Of a DNA stretch of 64,000 nt, positions 40,501-46,104 are shown piece by piece. Origin of the DNA: Mimachlamys varia (taxonomy: Eukaryota; Mollusca; Bivalvia; Pectinida; Pectinidae). The stretch is from positions 33,106,426-33,170,425 of the forward strand of contig OX392534.1 in NCBI GenBank assembly GCA_947623455.1, given 5' to 3'. Made by a program: the position numbers and the translations under genes. The notes beneath the pieces are model-generated. The model was given only the letters and a program-made list of their open reading frames with translations, ran no database searches and was not told the origin of the DNA. Numbering within the stretch: the first letter of the stretch is position 1; each line of letters begins with the position of its first letter.

Positions 40501-43500
40501 TTGTCAATATCTTAAATTTTCACAATTTTAGTCAATACCGCGATAATTTTCACAATTCTGAAGGCCCCGGCCCCATTCACACTAAAGTGAGAGAGAGCCC
40601 TGGCGTCAAACTTTCAAATGACTTCCATCTATTATCTGCACATGTACATGAAACTTTATTGTAAAAGGGATGTACAACGTTCTGCCAAAGCAATGTCGTT
40701 CAAAATATCTTTAATGGTATAAAAAATTATATCGCCCCAGCAGGAATGATTGGGGAAATTTGAACATATAATATATATGACCTTTGACCTTAAGGTCATG
40801 GTCGCAGAGACATAAAAGCAGTGTGATGTTAACAAATGGCCCAAGGACCAGAACAAAAACTGGACCCAGAACCTAACGAACATGTTAATGTACCAATCAA
40901 ATATGTGTCCTTTATTCGAAGGGTAGATATGATAATATATCATAAACGAATGCTCTTCATACTTTCAGTGACATTATTGTAGCAAGCCAATATCATAAAC
41001 TTCAAGTAGGATTTGCCTTTGTCCAGTTGGCATTCATATGCATATTGCCTATGAACACCAAATAAATACAGTTCACTACTTTTATTTACCATTTTAAGAA
41101 TCTGCATGTTCATCCTATAAAAATTTCAATGACACTTTTTATTTCTCAGCATTTAGCTCCAATAATGTATCTTATTGGGTATTATTCGCATTGTTCACTG
41201 AATAGCTATTTCCGGAGACGGTCAGTGGTATTCAACGTAACAATTATGACATCATAACAAGAGGCCCAGAGGGCCTGTATCGCTCACCTGGATACATTGG
41301 TATCTAAGTAATCATGATAAAATATTTTCTTTTTGGCCCCGCCCCTCAGCCCCCTAGGGGGTCAGTCCCACCATTAGTACAATTTTGAATGTTGAGCACT
41401 AGGGATACTTCCTACCAAATAAGGCTGATTTCCAATCAATGGTTATGGAGAAGAAGTCGATTAAACCAATATAGCTAAATAACCCTTTTTGGCCCCGCCC
41501 CTCAGCCCCCTAGGGGATCAGTCCCACCATGAGTACAATTTTGAATCCTGGGCACCTAAGCATGCTTCCTGCCAAATTAGGTTGATTACCAATCAGTGGT
41601 TATGAAGAAAAAGTCGCTAATATCAATATAGCTTAATACTTTTTTATGGCCCCCACCCCTCAGCCCCCTAGGGGGTCAGTCCCACCATGCGTACAATTTT
41701 GAATCCTGAGCACCTAGGGATACTTTTTGCCAAATAAGTCTGATTTCCAATCAGTGGTTATGAAGAAGAAGTCGCTAATATCAATATAGCTAAATAATTC
41801 TATTTGGCCCCGCCCCTCAGCTCCCTTGGGGGTCAGTCCCACCATGAGTACAATTTTGAATCCTGAGCAGCTAGTATAGGGATGCTTCCTGCCAAATAAG
41901 GCTGATTTCCAATCAATGGTTATGGAGAAGAAGGCAATTAAACCAATATAGCTAAATAACCCTTTTTGGCCCCGTCCCTCAGCCCCCTAGGGGGCAGTCT
42001 CACCATTAGTACAATTTTGAATCCTGGGCACCTAAGCATGCTTCCTGCCAAATAAGGCTGATTACCAATCAGTGGTTTTGGAGAAGAAGTCGATTAAACC
42101 AATATAGCTAAATAACCCTTTTTGGCCCTACCCCTCAGCCCCCTAGGGGGTCAGTCCCACCATTAGTACAATTTTGAATCCTGGGCACCTAAGCGTACTT
42201 CCTGCCAAATAAGGCTGATTTCAAATCAGTGGTTATGAAGAAGAAGTCGCTAATATCAATATAGGTAAAATAATTTTTTATGGCCCCACCTCTCAGCCCC
42301 CTAGGGGTTCAGTCCCACCATGAGTACAATTTTGAATCCTAAGCACCTAGGGATACTTTCTGCCAAATAAGGCTGATTTCCAATCAGTGGTTATGGAGAA
42401 GAAGTCGCTTAAACCAATATAGCTAAATAACCCTTTTTGGCCCCGCCCCTCAGCCCCCTAGGGGGTCAGTCCCACCATTAGTACAATTTTGAATCCTGGG
42501 CACCCAAGGATGCTTCCTGCCAAATTAGGTTGATTTCCTATCAGTGGTTATGGCGGAGAAGTCGTTTAAAGAAATTGTTGACGGACGACGGACGGACCAC
42601 GGACGGACAACGGACGCCACGGTATGGCCAAAGCTCACCTTTAGCTCAACCAGGAGAGCTAGAGCAGAGTTACTGGGAAGCAGTTTCATTGACGGATTAA
42701 AAGCAGGAAATGACTGGAGTTGCTACTGTAGGTTGTGCAGGTTGGAAAGGAAATATATTGTTCTGCTATATTTTTTTTTTTTTGCAAGGCGTCAAAATTG
42801 GGGCTAAATTCAGGTATTCATCACAAGCTGTCATCTTTCTGCAAATCTATAACATTATTTTAAGTGTTAAAGGTCATTTGTTCCCTCATAATATTATGGC
42901 ATTACTGAAACACAACTGCAGTATTTTTCTGCATGTGGACATGAACATGATGTGGATGCATGCATAGAATGATATTTCAGGGAATCTTAAAGACAATTCT
43001 TAAAATCATCCATTAAACATCAGATATGAAATACCTGTATATAACATGTAAAGAAAGAAATGGGCATATTAATTTAACAATAAATTGAATTTTATGGTTC
43101 TATATATAAAAATGATTTAATGCTGACGGTTCAACAAAATATCAATTAAATAAACATACAGCATCAACAAGTGCGTGTTTAGTATAACAATTTGTAAGCA
43201 TTGTTTACCAGTATGTCTTTTGTACTGTTGTCATTTCTCAGAAAGGGCGTCAATGTTCTATTTTTACATTCACCTTCCATATGCATCATGTCCTTAGATT
43301 GACTAGAACCATTGAAATTGATTGGCCAAACAAAAAAAAATTTAATCAATATTCTGTCATATGTGGGGTTTCATATATAACATATTTAATTATAATTTCT
43401 TCACTAGAAACTTTAAAAAAAAAAAACATAGGACCCGGATGAGTGCGTTGCTGAACAAATGTGTACGGAACAGCTAACGTTAAGCTTAGACACATACAGT

Positions 43501-44121
43501 ATGTCTGGTACAAACAGGTATAACACCTGTGGGGGCATTATCTAGAACGAGTATAATGGAAAATTGTGCTACATTATTTTTCAATCTTGTCAATTAATTG
43601 TCAAAATATATAAACACAATGTTCCTAATTTATTGGAAGAGCCTAAAAATATAATAAGTAGGCCTAAAGAAGATGAATATCAGTCACCAGAACAAAATCC
43701 ACATATCGTTTAACTCTTTGTTATCGATCGCGATCGTGACTCCGGTACAATGGACGTTGGTTTGTTTTTAGTACGTACGCCCCCTACTGGCTCTGGGCTT
43801 TCTTGTTATACATGAATGGTTATGTACATTACGTGTATTTTGAGGCTATGTTCATCAGATCGTGTGCAACACATGAACATGAACACACCCGTGTTTCCTT
43901 ATCTTAGCACTGACAACCTAAATACATGTGTAAAATTGTCTATTTGCAATATAAAATCCGAATACACAACCCATGACGCATCAAAACGTGTCGACAGATT
44001 GCTTCAACATTTACCTTCCAACGATCACTTTACTCTTCAGAGCGTAGAAATTATCATCTTCGATCAGCGAGTCTGCTTCGATTTGACTAACCAGATCGAA
44101 TTCAATCCCAGAATCTTGCAT
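10297..44121 (-). CDS. MITF: MITF/TFE family bHLH-leucine zipper transcription factor (whole gene, 8 coding exons)
   Basis: Spliced CDS on the minus strand: 44121-44015, 21404-21191, 17781-17548, 16978-16874, 14819-14651, 14469-14394, 11270-11123, 10596-10297 (stop TGA). All junctions are GT-AG and phases agree, giving 450 residues, close to human TFEB (476). Seen in order: SGI...FYALKS (4-30), RANLRQQL (49-56), LKNPT segment (112-116), acidic activation helix [11 protein letters not shown] (187-197), TSCPA (241-245), basic region HNMIERRRR (274-282), HLH with [15 protein letters not shown] (307-321), zipper to about 362, acidic end DDSEEL. The family binds CACGTG/CATGTG E-boxes as dimers and controls lysosomal, stress and pigment-cell genes; in molluscs a pigmentation role is plausible but inferred. 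A single gene probably stands for all four vertebrate paralogues, so the symbol is by orthology to the family. Confidence 0.93.
11123..11270 (-). CDS. MITF: MITF coding exon 7 (loop, helix 2, zipper start)
   Basis: One base plus 49 codons (residues 303-351); the first base completes CCG (Pro302). [20 protein letters not shown] covers the loop and helix 2; the zipper follows with [20 protein letters not shown]. Acceptor TGTTTTACAG, donor CAG|GTAAAT. Vertebrates have DPDMRWNKGT; the Trp is Gln306 here. Confidence 0.96.
11395..11615 (+). repeat. Dispersed repeat R2 copy in MITF intron 6
   Basis: Shares with 31385-31605 the start GAAATGTCTGTAGGACATAA, CCCCCTTCCCCCATATGAAA, GCGAAGTTTGATGACAATCG, GGGACAGACATGGGTAA and a C-run before a GGGGCATAAT end. 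Ends TGCCCC / GGGGCA are inverted. Non-coding. Confidence 0.8.
12346..12535. repeat. Degenerate 30-40-bp tandem repeat, about 5 copies
   Basis: Units share TTTCACCTGTTATAAAGCC and TGTGTTTAGACTGTAGTCC, with length variation. Intronic. Confidence 0.7.
12903..14243. mobile_element. TACAGT-ended inverted-repeat element, 1.34 kb
   Basis: Ends TACAGTAAACTCCACTTAAT and, at the right, the complement of TACAGTAGACTCCGCTTAAT, giving ~25-bp inverted repeats followed by more GGTTAATATCAC repeats inside each end. TA at each edge suggests a TA target duplication (Tc1/mariner style). No transposase frame found. It sits in MITF intron 6. Confidence 0.8.
14394..14469 (-). CDS. MITF: MITF coding exon 6 (basic region and helix 1)
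   Basis: A 76-base exon: TT + 24 codons + CC (residues 278-301). It encodes [20 protein letters not shown], almost identical to the vertebrate family. The DNA-reading triad H-x3-E-x3-R is His274, Glu278 and Arg282. Acceptor TTTCTTTGTAG, donor TCC|GTAAGT. The small size and the split codons at both ends hide it from simple frame scans, but the protein match is decisive. Confidence 0.96.
14651..14819 (-). CDS. MITF: MITF coding exon 5 (regulatory serine and basic region start)
   Basis: 56 codons plus one base (residues 221-276, first base of Ile277), acceptor TTTATCTGCAG, donor ATGA|GTTAGT. It contains [11 protein letters not shown], matching the SSCPADLTQKRE segment of TFEB; Ser242 corresponds to TFEB Ser211, the mTORC1-dependent 14-3-3 docking serine, so nutrient control is probably conserved (inference). 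It then gives [21 protein letters not shown], the start of the basic region. The A at the exon end joins TT of exon 6 to code Ile277, equivalent to MITF Ile212. Confidence 0.95.
15070..16873. repeat. 31-bp minisatellite of MITF exon-4 splice donors, about 58 copies
   Basis: The plus-strand unit runs GTAGAGGACATATGTGTGAG then GGAGACTTACC (31 bp; some 32 bp). On the gene strand this reads CACACATATGTCCTCTACGG then TAAGTCTCCCT, that is, the last bases of exon 4 with its GTAAGT donor. The array fills about 1.8 kb of the 2.05-kb intron 4. Most units keep GTAAGT; some have lost it (junctions CTTTCCAT or CTTATCG on the plus strand). The CTTTCCAT variant recurs about every 5-8 units (near 15561, 15779, 15934, 16153, 16402), showing a higher-order pattern of about 218 bp. 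Each unit also has CATATG, a CANNTG E-box form. Confidence 0.97.
16874..16978 (-). CDS. MITF: MITF coding exon 4 (acidic activation segment)
   Basis: 35 codons in phase 0 (residues 186-220), acceptor TTAATTGCAG, donor [26 protein letters not shown] aligns with MDDVIDDIISLE of vertebrate MITF, the amphipathic activation helix. The last seven codons (LTHMSST) and the splice donor are the source of the 31-bp unit that is repeated about 58 times in the following intron, so the true donor is the first of a long row of near-identical donors. Reading on past the donor gives 21 codons and then TAA. Confidence 0.92.
17548..17781 (-). CDS. MITF: MITF coding exon 3
   Basis: 78 codons in phase 0 at both ends (residues 108-185), acceptor TTTTTTTGCAG, donor GAC|GTAAGT. 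It opens [20 protein letters not shown], which aligns with VQTHLENPTKYHIQQAQ of vertebrate MITF, the point where vertebrate alternative first exons join the common body. Further on, [10 protein letters not shown] corresponds to the SAPNSPMAML region; Ser170 is the likely equivalent of the ERK/mTORC1 site (MITF Ser73, TFEB Ser142), though the flanking MAML is not conserved. Confidence 0.94.
17958..18138. mobile_element. TACAGT-type MITE, 181 bp
   Basis: Left end TACAGTAAAACCCAACTTAC, right end AGTGGGGTTTTACTGA. Inside are ACTCAAACACGAGGGGACC and GAGTTACCCGGGTTCGAG. In MITF intron 2, beside the SINE array. Confidence 0.75.
18330..18900. repeat. 79-bp tandem array derived from a SINE head (about 7 copies)
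   Basis: Each 79-bp unit contains GTGGCCGAGTGGTTGAGGTG, a tRNA-type Pol III A-box, followed by a conserved stretch ending CTGGGCCACGTACC. Units start near 18391, 18470 and every 79 bp. The last unit runs into a full SINE body. The array lies in MITF intron 2. Confidence 0.93.
18870..19060 (+). mobile_element. tRNA-derived SINE
   Basis: After the A-box comes a B-box-like GCGAGTTCAAAAG, then the body GCCAGGTACTGACCGTAGTT, GGTGGTTTTTCTCCAGGTAC, and an end AAAGGACATTAAACAAAATA. The same body recurs at 7889-8060 and, reversed, at 26800-26985, so this is a dispersed family. Confidence 0.85.
19061..20160. other. Intron 2 of MITF, no further gene recognised
   Basis: AT-rich with one slightly GC-richer patch (19600-19830). 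A 74-codon plus-strand open frame there lacks family features and splice support. Confidence 0.45.
20175..20250. repeat. Short direct duplication
   Basis: CACTCACAATTCTCTATGAA TCTTA is present twice in tandem (about 26 bp each). Confidence 0.8.
20560..20830. repeat. 28-bp tandem repeat, about 8 copies
   Basis: Unit AGATGCTGATGCCACAGGGT then TATTACAA; earlier units are degenerate (TTTTTATGATAATGCTGATG). In MITF intron 2. Confidence 0.9.
21061..21140 (-). repeat. Tiny dispersed repeat T1, copy c
   Basis: ATCCCTGAAGACAGGTTTGA ... AATAGTTCATTATGAAACTT, ends CCCTGAA ... TTCAGGGAT. Lies about 50 bp past MITF exon 2. Confidence 0.8.
21191..21404 (-). CDS. MITF: MITF coding exon 2
   Basis: One base plus 71 codons (residues 37-107), between acceptor TATGTTTCAG and donor AAG|GTACCA. 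It encodes [20 protein letters not shown] and a glutamine/glutamate-rich helix, ending [15 protein letters not shown] aligns with RILLRQQL of MITF and RIGLRMQL of TFEB, the segment that binds Rag GTPases at lysosomes. The serine before the arginine (TFEB Ser3, a known phosphosite) is leucine here (Leu48), while the Arg, Leu, Gln and Leu positions are kept. The ATG at residue 46 could start a short TFEB-like isoform. A small dispersed repeat (21061-21140) lies about 50 bp downstream in the intron. Confidence 0.93.
21949..22024 (+). repeat. Tiny dispersed repeat T1, copy d
   Basis: TTCAACCCTGAAATTTTCTA ... GTCTTCAGGGGTGAATG, with the same core. In MITF intron 1. Confidence 0.8.
22464..22908. 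mobile_element. TACAGT-type MITE, 445 bp
   Basis: Left TACAGTACATTCTTCCTCTT then TATATCATG; right complement TACAGTGGACTCCACTTAAT. The right end is shared with the 1.34-kb element at 12903, so the two are related. In MITF intron 1. Confidence 0.75.
23070..23113 (-). CDS. Candidate alternative first exon of MITF (23.1 kb)
   Basis: ATG with A at -3, then 14 codons [14 protein letters not shown] plus AG at donor ATAG|GTAAAT, in frame with exon 2 (AG+C = Ser). It is the candidate closest to exon 2, 1.67 kb upstream. The string SEIGVNF faintly resembles the DSGIEFD start of exon 1. Short length means chance cannot be excluded. Confidence 0.25.
23120..24710. other. MITF intron 1 sequence, nothing recognised
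   Basis: AT-rich, with scattered short open frames and no family match or array. Confidence 0.4.
24720..25600 (+). repeat. Dispersed repeat R3 carrying four CRE palindromes
   Basis: Begins with CAGTCATTTCCTGCTTTTAA and CTCTCCTGGTTGAGCTAAAG and ends GAATTTGCCTTTGTCCAGTT then GGCATTCC. Both ends recur in reverse at 42660-42735 and 40985-41257, and its central fold-back recurs at 48500-48640. TGACGTCA occurs at 24936, 25062, 25083 and 25352. Confidence 0.7.
25208..25345. repeat. Fold-back (hairpin) within R3
   Basis: GCAAATATTGTTACAGTCCT ATAACACACATTGCTATTG is mirrored by CAATAGCAATGTGTGTTATA GGACTGTAACAACATTTGC, with an inner AAAGCCC-TATC-GGGCTTT stem. Confidence 0.93.
25850..26119. repeat. 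44-bp tandem repeat, about 4 copies, after a 27-bp duplication
   Basis: Unit TAGCGGTATATTACAGCTAG then TATTTACCAGGGTTACATGT ATTC from about 25944. Just before it, AGGAGTCAAACCCGGAACCTCA is present twice (25837 and 25866). Confidence 0.92.
26655..26741 (-). repeat. Tiny dispersed repeat T1, copy e
   Basis: ACCCCTGACGACACATTTGA ... ATAGTCCATTATGAAATTTC AGGTGTAAA. Confidence 0.75.
26800..26985 (-). mobile_element. SINE copy, reverse orientation
   Basis: Reversed copy: starts GGTTTAGTTTATTGAGG, contains GGAGAAAAACCACCGACCTA and GGTCAGTACCTGGCAACTGC, and ends with an A-box complement CCACTTGGCCATCA. It has the same linker (GGTGGAGGGCTAGTGG, reverse of CCACTAGCCCTCCACC) that is amplified at 18.3-18.9 kb. 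Confidence 0.85.
26990..29040. other. MITF intron 1, nothing recognised
   Basis: No repeat array or coding exon supported; the 102-codon frame on the minus strand at 27.2-27.5 kb has no recognisable features. Confidence 0.4.
29071..29288 (-). CDS. Candidate alternative or cassette exon of MITF (29.1 kb)
   Basis: An open frame with protein-like, aromatic-rich composition: [20 protein letters not shown]...YCQFMNYP, ending at donor ATCC|GTAAGTATA. The two leftover bases CC join the C of exon 2 to give Pro in frame. It may begin at the internal ATG (about 29199), making an alternative first exon, or after the acceptor TTCGCAG near 29323, which would make a 2-2 phase cassette. Nothing in the family that I recognise matches it. 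A 25-bp direct repeat (GACCACCAATATTTTTCAAT...) lies in its 5' part. Confidence 0.4.
29330..31380. other. MITF intron 1, mostly unrecognised, one pearl-end fragment
   Basis: AT-rich. Near 30661, GCAAGAGGCCCATGGGGTCTG resembles the hairpin end of the pearl-like family (CAAGAGGCCCAGAGGGCCT). Confidence 0.4.
31385..31605 (+). repeat. Dispersed repeat R2 copy in MITF intron 1
   Basis: Second copy of R2 (see 11395-11615), with a run of about 17 C before GGGGGCATAAT. Confidence 0.8.
31601..31775. repeat. Fold-back element, about 170 bp
   Basis: ACCGAAATATTTACATGGCA ACTGAAAATCCATATTATAA TCGCTA ... CTTGTGGCTC is mirrored by GAGCCACAAG ... TTAGCGATTATGATATGAAT TTTCAGTCGCCATGTTGATA TTTCG. It abuts the end of R2. 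Confidence 0.9.
32341..32493. repeat. 79-bp tandem duplication
   Basis: GCAGACGGTCACTAACAC starts at 32341 and 32420; both copies end TTCAGTAAAATCTCATGAAA. Confidence 0.92.
32541..32605. repeat. 34-bp tandem duplication
   Basis: ACAGTACATTATATGCTAAT GAAAATCTGCT starts at 32541 and 32575. Confidence 0.95.
32610..33960. other. MITF intron 1, nothing recognised
   Basis: AT-rich, no supported feature. Confidence 0.4.
33963..34158. repeat. Fold-back MITE, about 195 bp
   Basis: GGCCCTGGTTTCATCAACGT TCCTTAACTTAAGGAAATTC CTTAACTTAAAAATCTCC is mirrored by GGAGATTTTTAAGTTAAGGA ATTTCC ... AACGTTGATGAAACCGGGGC. A decayed half copy lies near 62710-62800. Confidence 0.93.
34160..36385. other. MITF intron 1, only the 35.5-kb candidate exon inside
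   Basis: No other supported feature. Confidence 0.4.
35486..35521 (-). CDS. Candidate alternative first exon of MITF (35.5 kb)
   Basis: A perfect-looking donor (GCAAG|GTAAGTAAG) follows two overlapping ATGs. The upstream ATG (35521) gives [12 protein letters not shown] ending in phase 0, which does not fit exon 2. The second ATG (35517) gives [10 protein letters not shown] plus AG, which joins exon 2 in frame as ...[10 protein letters not shown]. Vertebrate MITF uses several alternative first exons of this size. No homologue is recognised, and it could be a chance donor in intron 1. Confidence 0.3.
36390..36425. repeat. Pearl-type hairpin terminus
   Basis: AACAAGAGGCCCAGAGGGCC TCTTTTATACTCAC repeats the terminus seen at 41257 and, reversed, near 4640. 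It precedes the 65-bp array by about 200 bp, suggesting that array belongs to another element of this class. Confidence 0.65.
36600..37845. repeat. 65-bp minisatellite with GATA dyads, about 18 copies
   Basis: Unit: GATATCTCTATCTAGTTTCC, a variable C/T-rich part, CTGGCCCTGCCACCAGACTT, GGACATTTTGACAGATA. Units of 57-65 bp. Each carries the near-palindrome AGATAGATATCTCTATCT. Open frames of 126 codons are a by-product. Confidence 0.95.
37850..38200. other. MITF intron 1, nothing recognised
   Basis: No supported feature. Confidence 0.4.
38205..38365. repeat. Fold-back element, about 160 bp
   Basis: AAGGATTAACTTTCTATTTT GTTTAG ... GGGGAATAACTACAATGGAA is mirrored by TCTATTGTAGTTATCCCCCA ATAATCTAACAAAATAGAAA GTTTATCCTT; the centre is AACCGGCAGCCGGTT. 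Confidence 0.93.
39048..39057 (+). promoter_or_regulatory. CLEAR-like E-box in MITF intron 1
   Basis: GTCACGTGCT differs at the end only from the CLEAR element GTCACGTGAC bound by this same protein family. Several CACGTG hexamers occur in the window at about chance frequency, so this is a candidate only. Confidence 0.2.
39853..39936 (+). repeat. Tiny dispersed repeat T1, copy f
   Basis: TTCATCCCTGGAATTTCACA ATGAACC ... GAAGAGTTCAAATGTGTTTT CAAGGGCAAAT. Confidence 0.75.
40270..40602. mobile_element. MITE with CAGGGCTCTC ends and 5-bp target duplication
   Basis: Left end CAGGGCTCTCGCTGGGCTG, right end GTGAGAGAGAGCCCTG, flanked on both sides by GCGTC (40265-40269 and 40603-40607). Inner halves GGGGCCGAAATTCAGCCCC and GGCCCCGGCCCC also pair. 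hAT-like CAGGG start, but the duplication is 5 rather than 8 bp. Confidence 0.8.
40985..41257 (-). repeat. Dispersed repeat R3, reversed part
   Basis: Matches the complement of 25350-25600: TTGCCTTTGTCCAGTTGGCA TTC, CATTTAGCTCCAATAATGTA, ACGGTCAGTGGTATTCAACG TAACAATTATGA. Interrupted at 41257 by the pearl-like element. Confidence 0.75.
41257..42660 (-). mobile_element. Pearl-like element, second copy, reverse orientation
   Basis: Starts AACAAGAGGCCCAGAGGGCC TGTATCGCTCACCTGG (complement of the end near 4660), then about 8 units of ~157 bp with GGCCCCGCCCCTCAGCCCCC, TAGGGGGTCAGTCCCACCAT and AATATAGCTAAATAACCC, and ends with GACGGACGACGGACGGACCA CGGACGGACAACGGACG then GGTATGGCCAAAGCTCACC. The core is homologous to but more diverged than that at 2.8-4.4 kb. 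It lies inside a copy of R3. Confidence 0.8.
42660..42735 (-). repeat. Dispersed repeat R3, other flank
   Basis: CTCAACCAGGAGAGCTAGAG CAGAGTTACTGGGAAGCAGT TTCATTGACGG is the complement of 24720-24800. Confidence 0.75.
42740..43770. other. MITF intron 1 near exon 1, nothing recognised
   Basis: No supported feature apart from the GC island at 43725-43810. Confidence 0.4.
43776..43790 (+). promoter_or_regulatory. CTCF-like motif near MITF exon 1
   Basis: TACGCCCCCTACTGG matches 13 of 15 positions of the general bilaterian CTCF core RGCGCCCYCTRSYGG. It sits about 230 bp inside intron 1 in a short GC-rich island (43725-43810) that also holds CGATCGCGATCG. CTCF occurs across bilaterians; use here is inferred. 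Confidence 0.4.
44015..44121 (-). CDS. MITF: MITF coding exon 1 (long-isoform N-terminus)
   Basis: The exon encodes 35 residues plus two bases (AG): it starts [13 protein letters not shown] and ends [11 protein letters not shown]. The ESGI...FYELKS pattern is the hallmark of the vertebrate long isoforms (MITF-A, TFE3). The start ATG has G at -3 and a short 5' leader. The exon ends at donor AAG|GTAAAT, and its two leftover bases join the single C that opens exon 2 to make AGC (Ser36). The opposite strand carries a 169-codon open frame that is a shadow of this region. Confidence 0.88.
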
Positions 44122-44129
44122 TTCTTGAC

Positions 44130-44330
44130 AGTTTTTAGCCTGAATATCTATTTTTTCTTACACACAACTTCGTCGATGTTTTCGATATTTCCTTCAATAT
44201 GGCCACATTTACGTCAACCAATCAGAATCCGTCTTTCTCAGAGCGCATTTATAAATAGAAATATCGTCACTGTCGGGGAAATTCCCAATACGTCATCAGG
44301 GATAGGGGTTGCTTTCGATTTGTAGCCTTT
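44130..44330 (-). promoter_or_regulatory. Putative MITF promoter
   Basis: Upstream of the exon 1 start on the minus strand there is an AT-box reading TATTTATAAATG (about 44246-44257), a TGACGTAAAT half-CRE next to an inverted CCAAT box (ATTGG) near 44207-44225, and TGATGACGTATTGG near 44287-44300. Placement relative to the start codon fits a promoter with a transcription start near 44220. This is motif inference only. Confidence 0.4.
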
Positions 44331-44956
44331 GCTTTCACATCTTCAGATAATGGAACTTAAGATAACAGTTTTCTTTCATCTAGGCCATACCTGTTAATGT
44401 GATATATAATTGACTTCAGAACTAATTTACAAGCGTTTTGCAAAGAAGAAACATTATTATCATGTAAGCATCTTAGGCCAATGTAATAGGCTTATGTTGG
44501 TCAAAACACAGCTAACTGTTAGGTACTTGAGGACATCAGGGACGTACTGTATATAATGTCAGACATAAACGTCCCTGATGACATGAATGTAAAATTTGTT
44601 TTCATTAAAAATAGAAGGAAACAGAAAAATATACGTTCTTTCATAATAATGAAATGCTAAATTATAAAGTTCAAAATAACAACATATGCAGAATAGCCTT
44701 ATAATAACATAGTTTTTATATGGCCACTATACTCTGCATTATGAAACGCCGTATTTATCTGTTACCTTCTATTTTTATTGAATAAAAAAACACATTCATG
44801 TCCACAAGCACCGGTGGGTCAAAGATGTAATCTAATATCAACGGTAGCCCTACTTAAAATATCATAAGGGCAAAACATTTATGTCAACAATGTAGAAAAA
44901 GTGGTATATATCAGAGACGTATAAAGCTTTATATATAAGTCTGTATATATACAATG

Positions 44957-45973
44957 ACGTGTCAAAAGTCTTTCTTTTCTTTTTACTTTGCTATATATTC
45001 TTTGTATTTCCAACTTTTTTTTTCAATGGATTTTCCCGACTTTGTTTATGGATCATTTTTAATGACATTTGTGCACTTATTGAGAATTGTTTCCTGTTTC
45101 ATCTCATAATATTTTTACTGTTTTCCGTTTTTTTATGACCAGAGAAATCATAATTTATTTACAACATCTAATTTCCGGGACTCTATTTTGACGTCATTTT
45201 TGTAGCGTTATATAGAGAAATGGCGTCACAAGTAAATTAGCAGTGACGTCAAAATATTGTTACTTTCTTGAACAATTTACAGCTACGTATACACGATGCC
45301 ATCAAAGTCAACATATCAGAAACTCAATAAAAACGCTGTGCGTCGACGACATTTTGGCGAATTTTGAAGGGGGTAATTTTATGCAAGTTTAAATGCAGCT
45401 TTTTGGTCCTTGTAACCGAATAATATCAAAGTGGATAGGTAAAACTGTAGTTTAGTATGGTGTTTGAAATAACAGAATTTTTTGTTGCAATAGGTACATT
45501 CATTAATCGAAATAAAAACAGATTCCCTGACCTGTGATACGGTGTATCAATTTGGGTACCGGGGTCACGACTGAAAAAAGGACAAAATTTCCTTTGAAGT
45601 TTTGCGTTACATTTTCAAAACAAAATCACCTAGTATAATTTTTATTTCTGAAAATGAACCAACATATGTACTATTTGTCAAAAATCAAGAAACGTTCCAA
45701 GTACAATATTTGAATTTGTAGATATCACTGAAAATCTGTCAGAATTGTACCAATTGTGGAAGTGTGACGTTAGATAAATCTGTATAGCTTCATAGATACA
45801 CAACAGAAAATCAAATAAATATTATAAGAGGGAATCTTGGATATTTCTGTACCAAATGACAAAATAATTGTCAAAATCTGTCCATAAACGAAGTCATGAA
45901 AATTCATTGAAAAAAGCTGGAAATACAAAGAATATATAGCAAAATAAAAAAAATCGAAAGACCTTTGGCACGT
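44957..45973. mobile_element. Inverted-repeat element, about 1.02 kb, upstream of MITF
   Basis: Left ACGTGTCAAAAGTCTTTC and TTGCTATATATTCTTTGTAT TTCCAAC are mirrored at the right by GCTGGAAATACAAAGAATAT ATAGC ... GAAAGACCTTTGGCACGT. Inverted repeats exceed 90 bp. Inside are two CRE palindromes (45189, 45244). No transposase frame. Confidence 0.8.
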
Positions 45974-46104
45974 AAATGTATTTTAAATATATACAATAAA
46001 TATAGTACATTTAGAGTCAAATTGTAATGATATTGTTCTATTCTTGCTACAGGCATATAGTCTTTCTCGACATGTCAGGGTCATCATTACAATAGATTGC
46101 AAAA

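Noticed and set aside
43816..44325. 169-codon plus-strand open frame
   Set aside because: It is the antisense shadow of MITF exon 1 and its promoter; the minus strand has the conserved SGI...FYALKS match and the splice donor.
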